Assembly: GCA_965658225.1 (NCBI GenBank)
Contig: CBFHRK010000010.1
Coordinates: forward strand, 1 to 40,382
Reading direction: 5' to 3'
Source: ECT2AJA-044 sp965658225
Lineage (GTDB): Bacteria > Bacteroidota > Bacteroidia > Flavobacteriales > ECT2AJA-044
DNA length: 40,382 nucleotides
The notes beneath the pieces are model-generated. The model searched no databases. It was not told the DNA's origin and worked only from the letters and a program-made list of their open reading frames with translations. Below are positions 24,759 to 32,587 of the stretch, piece by piece. The stretch's first letter is position 1. The number at the start of each line of letters is the position of its first letter. The position numbers and the translations under genes are program-made.

Positions 24759-25451
24759 TTAGCGAAGGGCATCCATTAAGCTTTGAGGAAAGAATTGCTC
24801 GTTTGCAATTACCTTGGGGATAAATTCGGCGAATAATTCTTCCGAATACCATTTCCTTTTTCTGGTTTTTACGATGATTTCCCGATGGATATCTCCTTCA
24901 TAAGCATAGCGAACCATCGCATCTTTGCTGGGCCAGATGCTTATTGTTGCCTGCTCAATCCAGGGGAGTTCGCCAATTCCTTTTGAGAAAAGAACTTCTT
25001 TGTTTTCGGTTAGTGACCGGCTCGCCCGTGGCACATTACTCCAGAATTCAGCTAAGCGATTCGTATTAATGCGCGCTCTAGTAAGCACCAAAAGAGGGCC
25101 TTTTGAATACACTCCGTGCACGCCGAAAGGGGCAACGGACTTCCACTGACCGTGAACTTTTACGGGAGACAATTGAAGGTGGCCATAATCGTCGGCTTCA
25201 TTTTGCCAATCACGAGAAAAATCGGACTGCAAGAATTGATTAGCGTCGCCCTCGTTATTCCAAACCGTTAAATGGGCGTAGACACAAAGATCGGGCTTCC
25301 AGCTAAAGCCTTTACCGGCTCCGGTGCCTAGAAAGGCACTGAAGGTGGGTTGAACGGATTGCTCGCTGATTCGTCGGGCCGTGAGGCCCATTTGCCTAAA
25401 GGCCCACCATCGGCGATTTTTTGGGAAGCGATAAAAAGATAGAAGTACCAC
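24759..25451 (-). CDS. CrtA-like (spheroidene monooxygenase-like) protein
   Basis: A 230-residue protein that resembles the CrtA family of carotenoid monooxygenases/ketolases: LTVWNNEGDANQF, GPLLVLTRARINTNRLAEFW, IEQATISIWPSKDAMVRYAY and KRKWYSEELFAEF are the conserved blocks. CrtA-type proteins use heme, but the wider family has members of unknown function. No crtB, crtI or crtY lies in the window. The start is GTG at 25451, 1 bp after the DUF3667 stop (TAACGTG), so it is probably coupled to that gene. Several GC-stem palindromes (GGGCC-GTGA-GGCCC at 25376-25389) lie near its 5' end. Confidence 0.7.
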   Translation of the reverse strand: MVLLSFYRFPKNRRWWAFRQMGLTARRISEQSVQPTFSAFLGTGAGKGFSWKPDLCVYAHLTVWNNEGDANQFLQSDFSRDWQNEADDYGHLQLSPVKVHGQWKSVAPFGVHGVYSKGPLLVLTRARINTNRLAEFWSNVPRASRSLTENKEVLFSKGIGELPWIEQATISIWPSKDAMVRYAYEGDIHREIIVKTRKRKWYSEELFAEFIPKVIANEQFFPQSLMDALR

Positions 25452-25452
25452 G

Positions 25453-26646
25453 TTATTTTTGTTTCACCCATTTAAGGCGAAAACCCGCGTTTTGTTCTTC
25501 TAAGGGTTGTAAAGTTAATGTGTCATTTGCATAGGAAATTCGCCTTTGAACTATGGAACCGGCGTCGCCGGGGTCTGAATGCAACACGCGGTGATGCTCT
25601 ATGATCGAATCGCCTTCAAGCAAAACGTAGGTTCCGGAATAACCGTAATTCTTCGTCAAATGCTTCAAGGCATCAAGGCTATTCTGCTCCGTGAAGTTGT
25701 TAATTTCACCATCGAAATCGTTGTAGTCGGCGCTTTGCAGTTGAACCGACATATGGCCGTTACCATCGTACACTAAGCTTCCTTGCATTCCGCCCAAAAA
25801 AGGCTGGTACGCATCTAAAGAATCAATGTACAAGTCCATGGAGTGTAAGGCCCAACCGCCGGCCAAGTTATTCTTCACCCGATGCTTGCTGGGTATCTCA
25901 AGATCGCCGCTTTGGAAATCAGAATAAACCTGAAAGCCAATGATAACCATGAAGCCAATGATGTAAAAGAAGAATCCCGAAAAATAGGTAAGAATCCCTG
26001 CGAGTACATTTCGAACGGAAGGTTTATAAACGGACAAAAGGCCATAAAGCAGGTACACCACGGTAAGTCCAATACCTAAGATCGAGTGCAAAACAATGGC
26101 TTCGGGAAAAAACACTTGAAAAGGCGTAGTTAGTATCCCTAAAAACAACACCATTGAATAGAGATAAGTAAAAATAAGCAGGTGCTCTCCGTAGGCATAC
26201 TTTGAATTCCTGAAGAACAGCATTGCCATTCCCGCCAAGAAAGGGACAATACCTATTGAGAAAAGATTCATGTACCGAACCATGAGCCCTTGCATGTAGG
26301 TCATGATAATCTTTTGATTTTCATCGCTTGGGTCAACTGGCGCAACGGTCTCGAGTAGGTCTAATTGCACAAACAGAATTGCGTTAATTGTCGCAAAAAT
26401 CAAAATGAGTCGAATGGGATGGAAATAGGGCTTGCGAATTCCATTTAAGTAGTCGTGAATCAACTTTCCAGGATTCACGAAGAGCAGGCGCATAGTTTTA
26501 TTAAAGCCTGAATCATAACTAAAGAAGCTCCCAAAAAAATCGACGAGCATAATGTTGAGGGTGAGTCTTTTATGCCCTCTCGACTCACCGCAATTAGGGC
26601 AATAATTTCCATCGTGCTCTTGTTGACAATGCTTACATAGTTCCAT
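25453..26646 (-). CDS. DUF3667 membrane protein with N-terminal zinc ribbon
   Basis: A 397-residue protein. The ATG at 26646 overlaps the upstream TAA by one base and begins MELCKHCQQEHDGNYCPNCG, a four-Cys zinc-ribbon motif. Next comes the DUF3667 hallmark SYDSGFNKTMRLLFVNPG, then about four to five membrane helices (about 85-270: LILIFATINAILFV, FSIGIVPFLAGMAMLFF, YLYSMVLFLGILTTPF and others). A soluble C-terminal domain (from about residue 270) follows. The family is common in Bacteroidota and has no assigned function. It sits between DUF5686 and a CrtA-like gene in a tight cluster. Confidence 0.85.
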   Translation of the reverse strand: MELCKHCQQEHDGNYCPNCGESRGHKRLTLNIMLVDFFGSFFSYDSGFNKTMRLLFVNPGKLIHDYLNGIRKPYFHPIRLILIFATINAILFVQLDLLETVAPVDPSDENQKIIMTYMQGLMVRYMNLFSIGIVPFLAGMAMLFFRNSKYAYGEHLLIFTYLYSMVLFLGILTTPFQVFFPEAIVLHSILGIGLTVVYLLYGLLSVYKPSVRNVLAGILTYFSGFFFYIIGFMVIIGFQVYSDFQSGDLEIPSKHRVKNNLAGGWALHSMDLYIDSLDAYQPFLGGMQGSLVYDGNGHMSVQLQSADYNDFDGEINNFTEQNSLDALKHLTKNYGYSGTYVLLEGDSIIEHHRVLHSDPGDAGSIVQRRISYANDTLTLQPLEEQNAGFRLKWVKQK

Positions 26647-29147
26647 TAGAATCGTACTGCTAGGTCGACACGAATGCCGAATTGTTGTGGAGCGGAGAGT
26701 GGACTTTCTTCCAGGTAACTTAAGCGCCAAATGGCGTCCACACGAATGAATTTAAAGATATTCTCGATGCCGACACCTACTTCATAGTATCCGCGTTCCG
26801 GTGCACGAATAGATGTGTCATCACTAGTATTTAAGGCAATATTCTCATCCGTAAGAGTACCAACCATTCCACGGGCAGTAATAACTTCACGCCAGTTTAA
26901 TTTTCTCAGAAGCGGGATTCTATTAAAAAAGAGTCCGACAAAATGATGTTCCCAATTAAACGATGCATACTGGTCCGTTGTAAACTCGAAGAAATTCATC
27001 ATGTTGAAAGAATACCGCGTATATGCATAGGTGTTGTTACCGGGAGCAATATCCAATAGTGGATACGGTAGCGTTCCAAATATTTTCCCCGCCTCAAGCG
27101 TGATAATACTTTTACCGAAAGGCGGTAAAAGAAACGGCTGAGTGTATCCGGCGTACAGTTTATGGAAATCGTATTGCCCATTCATGACCCCTTCAAGACC
27201 AAGTGAATAGTTAAAAATAAAGGTTGGGTGTGGAGAATAGACTTCATTCCGTTCAACGCCAACCCCCAGCCATTTCTTTCCGGGCCGATAAATTGCATTG
27301 AATTCGACCTCCGTAGTTGCAATTTTTGAATCGGGTATATTAATCTCTGAAAAGTCATTGTTTCCCACTCCGTAAATTTCGCGCCATCGCAACTCAATTT
27401 TAGTCTCTAGGTCTTTAATGTACTGAGCTCGGAAATACGTTTTATACTCTTGCACAAGGCTCAAACGATCAAAGGGTTCTCGGGCTAATACGGAGCTTAA
27501 AAAGCTACCTGTTTGAGTTGCGGTAGTCGTGTAACGCGCACCAATTTGTTCTATATCGAATTTATAAAAGGCACCTACTTCGAGTCGGTTTTTATCTTTG
27601 AACATCCATTTACCACCAAAGCCGTATTTAATTATTTGATCGCGCGTCCCGTAGGCAATATGACCATAAACACGCCAAGTATCGTTCAAGTCGAAATACG
27701 TTCTACCTCCCACCCTCAATCGCAATCCTTCTACTGGGTTAAACGAAAGAGATTGCAGGGTAGGACCAATATCATAGCCGTTCATTTCCCAATAACCGCT
27801 CAACACAAAAGCGATGACATCGAGGTAAGTGTTAAATGCCGGCGTGTTTTTAAGGGTATCGATCATATTGTAGATTCCCTTTTCCTTTTCCGTCAATTGT
27901 TCTTGACGTTGAGCGTCCCAAAACGCATCGTCATTCGAATTGGCTATCATTAGCTCCCTTGCCAGCGGCTCTTCTTTATAAAAGGATTCCGGTCTGGGTT
28001 GATTTAAAACGTACTCACTAAACCGCGTGGTTTTAGTCCCGTACAACCCTTTTGCGTCTTTGCTTTCATTCATCGCAAAATCGACTACGATTTGATCCTT
28101 AGAAAGTAGCCATACTGAATCGTGGTACCAATCGTATTCACGACTCAAACTGAGGTCGTTTACAAAATTCACATTAGCATCGCCACTCAGTTTCATATCC
28201 ATTTTAGTGACTGCCCAAGTAGAATCGTGCACCCACATTTCCCCTTTAAAAGTGAGCTCTTGTTTTCGTTTTGGAATAAACTGAATGTTGTATTGCCACG
28301 TACCGTCGACCATGACACTATCGGTTAGGTAATACTTGTACGATAGAAGTCCCAGATTGGAGATTGGACTAACTAATCCTTTCTCAAAAATAGGTAGGTA
28401 GTTGTTGTATATATCGTAATCCTGATACAAAGCCTTCATAAACTCCTGCACCCCTGCATTTTGATCAAAGCCGGCGCTCTGGGTTCCCGTCATCACCTCT
28501 TTCTCCATCTTTGGATCTTGTCGGTAGTAATAGTCGGAGGCTGTTTCGACTAAGAAAACAGGTAAATATACCTTGCCATTTACCTCTGAAGTATCGGCAT
28601 ATTCAAAAACGAATTGAAAAGGTTTAAAGACCTTTCGGTTTTTAAATTCTTCGTCGATATTATTGATATCGAACTCGATCTTCTCATATTTTTTATACTC
28701 AAATGCAGAATAGCGTTTGGGCGAATTCCGCTCAGCATTGGCCCAAATATTCCGCAAAATTCGATGAGCGGGATTTTCCTTTTCTTTTTCATCCGGGTCT
28801 GCGGTAACCACTACCTCCAACAAAGCGATGGAAGACTCCTTCAATCGAATATTGATCTCCTGATCTTTTCCCGGTACAATGGCGATACCGGCTGTTTGAT
28901 AACCGAGGTAGGTAGCTTCCACGGAGTCTACTTTTTGCACCGTTTGAATCTCAAAAGACCCGTCGAAATCGGTGATGGTTCCGAGGCTGGTTCCAGGAAA
29001 TATAACGTTCGCAAATGGAATGGGTTCTCCGCTGTCGAAGTCGAGCACTGTTCCGCGTACCCGAGTGATTTGGGCAGAAAGTGAAGCGGAAAGCATGAGG
29101 GCAATCCACGTTAAAAAAACGATCCGTTTAACAGACAATTGACGCAT
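26646..29147 (-). CDS. DUF5686 family outer-membrane protein with carboxypeptidase-regulatory-like domain
   Basis: An 833-residue protein with signal peptide (MRQLSVKRIVFLTWIALMLSASLSAQ). Residues about 28-110 form a CarboxypepD_reg-like domain (RVRGTVLDFDSGEPIPFANV, TDFDGSFEI), as at the N-terminus of TonB-dependent receptors, but there is no plug domain. The rest matches DUF5686, with many aromatic strands (LRVGGRTYFDLNDTWRVYG, WREIYGVGNNDF) and a C-terminal RVDLAVRF typical of an outer-membrane barrel. Function unknown; an outer-membrane surface role is likely. Its stop overlaps the DUF3667 start. comM lies 21 bp upstream. Confidence 0.88.
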   Translation of the reverse strand: MRQLSVKRIVFLTWIALMLSASLSAQITRVRGTVLDFDSGEPIPFANVIFPGTSLGTITDFDGSFEIQTVQKVDSVEATYLGYQTAGIAIVPGKDQEINIRLKESSIALLEVVVTADPDEKEKENPAHRILRNIWANAERNSPKRYSAFEYKKYEKIEFDINNIDEEFKNRKVFKPFQFVFEYADTSEVNGKVYLPVFLVETASDYYYRQDPKMEKEVMTGTQSAGFDQNAGVQEFMKALYQDYDIYNNYLPIFEKGLVSPISNLGLLSYKYYLTDSVMVDGTWQYNIQFIPKRKQELTFKGEMWVHDSTWAVTKMDMKLSGDANVNFVNDLSLSREYDWYHDSVWLLSKDQIVVDFAMNESKDAKGLYGTKTTRFSEYVLNQPRPESFYKEEPLARELMIANSNDDAFWDAQRQEQLTEKEKGIYNMIDTLKNTPAFNTYLDVIAFVLSGYWEMNGYDIGPTLQSLSFNPVEGLRLRVGGRTYFDLNDTWRVYGHIAYGTRDQIIKYGFGGKWMFKDKNRLEVGAFYKFDIEQIGARYTTTATQTGSFLSSVLAREPFDRLSLVQEYKTYFRAQYIKDLETKIELRWREIYGVGNNDFSEINIPDSKIATTEVEFNAIYRPGKKWLGVGVERNEVYSPHPTFIFNYSLGLEGVMNGQYDFHKLYAGYTQPFLLPPFGKSIITLEAGKIFGTLPYPLLDIAPGNNTYAYTRYSFNMMNFFEFTTDQYASFNWEHHFVGLFFNRIPLLRKLNWREVITARGMVGTLTDENIALNTSDDTSIRAPERGYYEVGVGIENIFKFIRVDAIWRLSYLEESPLSAPQQFGIRVDLAVRF

Positions 29148-29168
29148 ACTTTGCTAAAGTACGCATTT

Positions 29169-30695
29169 TCATTGCCCAAGTTTTCGGTCTAGACTACGAT
29201 ATTGAATCGCTTCGGCCAAATGACTGATTTCTATTTCCTCGGTACCCGCTAAGTCAGCAATGGTGCGCGCAACTTTTAATATTCGATCATGCGCTCGCGC
29301 CGATAATCCCAATCGGTCCATTGCTTGTTTCAGAAGGCTTTCGCTTGCTGAATTCAATCCGCAATAATTCCGCACATCGGCGGCACTCATTTGAGCGTTT
29401 GCGAAGAGCCTAGCGGCTCGATACCTCCTTTTTTGGCGATCTCGAGCTTCCATAACGCGTTCTCGAATTTCGCGGGACGATTCTACTTTCTCACGACCAT
29501 TTAACTCATCAAACGAAACAGGATGCACCTCGATGTGCAAATCAATACGATCTAAAAGCGGCCCAGAAATTCGAGCCAAATAACGCTCCATTTGCTCTTG
29601 GGTAACCACTCCTTTTCCAGGCTCATCAGGGAAATGTCCGGCCGGACTAGGATTCATGCTGGCTATCAATTGAAATGAGGCCGGAAAATCGAGCGTATAC
29701 TTGGCCCGAGCAATAGTCACTACGCGGTCTTCAAGCGGTTGCCGGAGCACTTCTAATACGACCCGATTGAACTCGGGTAATTCATCTAAGAATAGTATTC
29801 CGTGATGCGCCAAGGATATTTCACCGGGCGACGGAAAACTTCCACCGCCTACTAAGCTCACCGAAGAACAGCTGTGGTGCGGATGACGAAATGGACGTTG
29901 TGCAATCAAATGGGTGCTCCCATTAATTTTCCCCGCCACAGAATGAATTTTTGTGGTTTCAATAGCTTCCTCCAAAGTCATGGGCGGCAAAATTCCCGGA
30001 AGTCGTTTTGCAAGCATCGTTTTTCCCGAGCCTGGAGGCCCTACCATAAGCATGTTGTGCGCACCCGCGGCAGCGACTTCCAGTGCTCTTTTCACTGCGG
30101 CCTGGCCCCGAACATCAGAGAAATCGATTTCGTTATTCGGGTATTGATTCGAAGCATTAAAGGGAATGCTCGGAGTTGGGTCGATGTCGCGGGTTCCGTT
30201 GAACCAATCGAGGGTTTCATTGAGTGTTTCAACTCCAATCACCTCGATGTCTTCTATTACGCTGGCTTCCGATGCATTCTCTTTTGGAAGTACAATGCCC
30301 TTCAGTTTTCTCTTTTTCGCCAGAAGGGCCATCGGAAGCACGCCCTTCGCCGGGCGGATGAGTCCGTCCAAGCTCAGTTCACCAACCACGAGGTAATCTT
30401 TAAATCGGTCGGAAGTGATGCGACGGGCGGCCGCCATGACTCCAAGTGCAATCGGCAAATCGTACAACGTACCTTCTTTGCGCAAGTCGGCTGGAGCCAA
30501 ATTTACGGTGAACTGAAATCCCGGCCATTTTTGGGTATGCATGATGGCCGATCTTATTCGATAAAAGCTCTCTTTAACAGCGCTATCGGCCAGCCCCACC
30601 AAATTCCATTTCCACCCTTTTGCCCCGCTGACCTCAACCATAATAGGTACAGCTTCTACCCCGAGTAATGCCGCAGAATGAAGTTTTACAATCAT
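29169..30695 (-). CDS. comM: YifB/ComM-type Mg-chelatase-like AAA ATPase
   Basis: A 508-residue protein. ComM is a ring helicase that helps branch migration when DNA taken up by natural transformation is integrated, and it is also found in bacteria not known to be competent. The N-terminal part (about 1-165) is a Lon-protease-like fold (VGLADSAVKESFYRIRSA). It is followed by Walker A GPPGSGKT (219-226), HHSCSSVSLVGGGSFPSPGE and LFLDELPEF (Walker B), and a C-terminal helical domain. I chose ATG at 30695; a GTG at 30701 is also in frame. A GAGCC-TAGC-GGCTC palindrome (29406-29419) is in its coding sequence. Confidence 0.93.
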   Translation of the reverse strand: MIVKLHSAALLGVEAVPIMVEVSGAKGWKWNLVGLADSAVKESFYRIRSAIMHTQKWPGFQFTVNLAPADLRKEGTLYDLPIALGVMAAARRITSDRFKDYLVVGELSLDGLIRPAKGVLPMALLAKKRKLKGIVLPKENASEASVIEDIEVIGVETLNETLDWFNGTRDIDPTPSIPFNASNQYPNNEIDFSDVRGQAAVKRALEVAAAGAHNMLMVGPPGSGKTMLAKRLPGILPPMTLEEAIETTKIHSVAGKINGSTHLIAQRPFRHPHHSCSSVSLVGGGSFPSPGEISLAHHGILFLDELPEFNRVVLEVLRQPLEDRVVTIARAKYTLDFPASFQLIASMNPSPAGHFPDEPGKGVVTQEQMERYLARISGPLLDRIDLHIEVHPVSFDELNGREKVESSREIRERVMEARDRQKRRYRAARLFANAQMSAADVRNYCGLNSASESLLKQAMDRLGLSARAHDRILKVARTIADLAGTEEIEISHLAEAIQYRSLDRKLGQ

Positions 30696-30717
30696 GGTCA
30701 CAAGAACGGAACGCTCA

Positions 30718-30741
30718 GGGCCAAATCGGGCCGCTAGGCCC
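30718..30741 (-). terminator. Three-arm palindromic element between the FRG gene and comM
   Basis: On the minus strand GGGCC-TAGC-GGCCC-GATTT-GGCCC: the first stem can pair with either of two arms. It lies 20 bp after the FRG gene stop and 22 bp before the comM start. The build equals that of 1238-1260. T-rich sequence is present upstream but not after the stem, so it is either a terminator or a processing element. Confidence 0.5.
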
Positions 30742-30761
30742 TTCTAAAAAAGTCGGAATAG

Positions 30762-31550
30762 TTATTTCTTAGAACTGTAGTGACGCTTGAGCCATTCACT
30801 CAAGCCACCCAAACCAGGGAAGAGTACCCGCTCCGTAATGTTCGCCTGATCGAGTTTATCGCGAATTTCCCATTTCAACTCGGCCGGAATAATTATTCGA
30901 TAATGCAAATCCTCGTGCTGCTTCAACCAATCATCGAGCTGCAAAGTAGCGCTCGACATTAACGAAAACAGGGCAAACTGATTCACAATGCGCTCATCCA
31001 AAGACGGCGGCTCCAGAAAAAGAATAAAGTCCTCTGTTGCCAATTCGTCCAATACATTCAATCGCGAACATACTCGATCGAGCATTTCCGCCGTGAAGGC
31101 ATTCGATTCTTCCTCCTCAATAACGGCCCGTAATTTTTCGGGCAAAAACTTATTTAACTCCGTATAATGAAGACACCAAATTACCCCATCTTTATCGATC
31201 TTGGATAAATCGTTGGTAGTAAAATGAAGAGCTACATAAGGCGAATAGGTCCAGTCGATCAGCCGCGTAGGCAAACCGTGATGCTGGGCCGTTGCCATCC
31301 AATTCCAAATATTATTACCCGGAGCAGCATCGCGATGGGCGTACTTTTGAAAATTTCGGAGCAAATGCCGCTCCAACTTGTGATAAGGACCTCCCAAACG
31401 CTGAATACTCGATTGCAAGGGAAAGCTGGCATCCGTAACTCCTCGGTAAATAAAACTAGAACGGTATCGATTAATTCGATCGTCCCAAGTGTTGGTAAAG
31501 AGTAGGTCTTGTAAATCGGACCACGAAGTGGGTCGAAAATCTTGACTCAT
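30762..31550 (-). CDS. FRG-domain protein
   Basis: A 262-residue cytosolic protein with the FRG domain: FIYRGVTDASFPLQSSIQR near residues 33-51, then WMATAQHHGLPTRLIDWTY and VALHFTT, followed by a C-terminal helical part. FRG domains are found in phage-related and toxin-like settings and in stand-alone proteins; their biochemical activity is not established. The next gene upstream is a YopX-like protein and the rest are housekeeping genes. No toxin-antitoxin partner is recognisable. Confidence 0.85.
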   Translation of the reverse strand: MSQDFRPTSWSDLQDLLFTNTWDDRINRYRSSFIYRGVTDASFPLQSSIQRLGGPYHKLERHLLRNFQKYAHRDAAPGNNIWNWMATAQHHGLPTRLIDWTYSPYVALHFTTNDLSKIDKDGVIWCLHYTELNKFLPEKLRAVIEEEESNAFTAEMLDRVCSRLNVLDELATEDFILFLEPPSLDERIVNQFALFSLMSSATLQLDDWLKQHEDLHYRIIIPAELKWEIRDKLDQANITERVLFPGLGGLSEWLKRHYSSKK

Positions 31551-31599
31551 TTGGCATTGGTTTAGGTGTTTGGAAGGTACAAATTAAACCCGCATCAAT

Positions 31600-32028
31600 T
31601 CACTCAGTCAATCCCCACAATTCTTGTAAATCGGGATTGATAAACAGATAGCTAAACACCTCGATTTGCATTGGATTGAACATCTGAAGTCCATCAACAT
31701 CAAACGGGTAGTACAAATCCTCTTCGATATCGCGAATTACGAAACGCTTGCGATCTGGTTGCCACAAAACGGCTCCTTCTCTGTATGGTTCGTCCGGATC
31801 AATCTTATACTTGACCAAATCCCATTCGTAAATATGCTGATTGTTCTTGTCCTTTACTCCGACGTATTCGTCTTGAATATTGAAGTCGAGCGGTCTGCCG
31901 GTCCACCAAAAACCATCCCTTGAAAAGAAATTAGATTTACCGTTCATCACGCGAAGGAACCCGATTATTTCACGATCCATTCGAATGCGGTAGCGCTCTT
32001 CGGGCGGACTTACTTCATCGTTCCACAT
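31600..32028 (-). CDS. YopX-like small protein
   Basis: A 142-residue protein. The motif EYVGVKDKNNQHIYEWDLVKY (read in two parts) is typical of YopX-family proteins, which are mostly phage-encoded and of unknown function; the N- and C-terminal parts are less conserved. It begins inside the gmhA gene (14-bp overlap), so it is translated from the same mRNA. The setting is a housekeeping operon, not a prophage, so it may be a domesticated copy or a chromosomal homologue. The family call is moderate. Confidence 0.55.
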   Translation of the reverse strand: MWNDEVSPPEERYRIRMDREIIGFLRVMNGKSNFFSRDGFWWTGRPLDFNIQDEYVGVKDKNNQHIYEWDLVKYKIDPDEPYREGAVLWQPDRKRFVIRDIEEDLYYPFDVDGLQMFNPMQIEVFSYLFINPDLQELWGLTE

Positions 32029-32581
32029 GCTGCTCTACAAAATGAATTAAGCAGTGAATAATTTTAATGTGAAGCTCTTGCGCTCGATCGGCATAATCGC
32101 TGTGGGGAGCTCTTATTTCGATGTCACAAATCGGTCCTATTTTTCCGCCGGTTTTACCCGTAAGTCCGATCACTTTCATACCCCGTTCCTTTGCCGCCTG
32201 CACGGCGCGATATACATTTTCGCTGTTCCCACTGGTGCTAATAGCCAGCAACACATCGCCTTTTTTTCCAAGGGCCTGCACGGCCCGACTAAAAACAGCG
32301 TCGTAACCGTAGTCGTTTGCCACACAAGTCAAATAAGAAGGGTCGCTAATAGAAAGGGCTGCCAACGGAGCTCTGTCTTCTCGGAAACGTCCGCTCAACT
32401 CCTCAGCAAAGTGCATGGCATCACTCATAGAGCCACCATTTCCGCAACTGAGCACTTTGCCATCGGCTTTAAAGGCTTTCACTAACAAGGCACCCGCCGC
32501 TTCAATGCGATCTATGTTCTCATCCTTCGATAAGAACTCGTTAAGTACTTTTTGCGCCTCGAGAAGTTGCTCTTTTATCAC
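32015..32581 (-). CDS. gmhA: Sedoheptulose-7-phosphate isomerase
   Basis: A 188-residue SIS-domain enzyme that converts sedoheptulose 7-phosphate to D-glycero-D-manno-heptose 7-phosphate, the first step of heptose synthesis for lipopolysaccharide. Visible parts: CGNGGSMSDAMHFAEELSGRF, ALAALSIS-like PLAALSISDPSYLTCVANDYG, LLAISTSGNSENVYRAV and the C-terminal QELHIKIIHCLIHFVE. The start is GTG at 32581, 6 bp after the dsbD stop. It is the only heptose-pathway gene in the window. Confidence 0.93.
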   Translation of the reverse strand: MIKEQLLEAQKVLNEFLSKDENIDRIEAAGALLVKAFKADGKVLSCGNGGSMSDAMHFAEELSGRFREDRAPLAALSISDPSYLTCVANDYGYDAVFSRAVQALGKKGDVLLAISTSGNSENVYRAVQAAKERGMKVIGLTGKTGGKIGPICDIEIRAPHSDYADRAQELHIKIIHCLIHFVEQHVER

Positions 32582-32587
32582 TCCGTA

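Noticed and set aside
29874..30668. A 264-codon plus-strand frame opposite comM.
   Set aside because: It is antisense to a well-conserved gene, has many rare-looking Arg/His/Cys runs and no recognisable domain.
30762..32028. The FRG and YopX-like genes as part of a defence island.
   Set aside because: No other defence, mobile or phage gene is present and the neighbours are housekeeping, so only a cautious note is justified.
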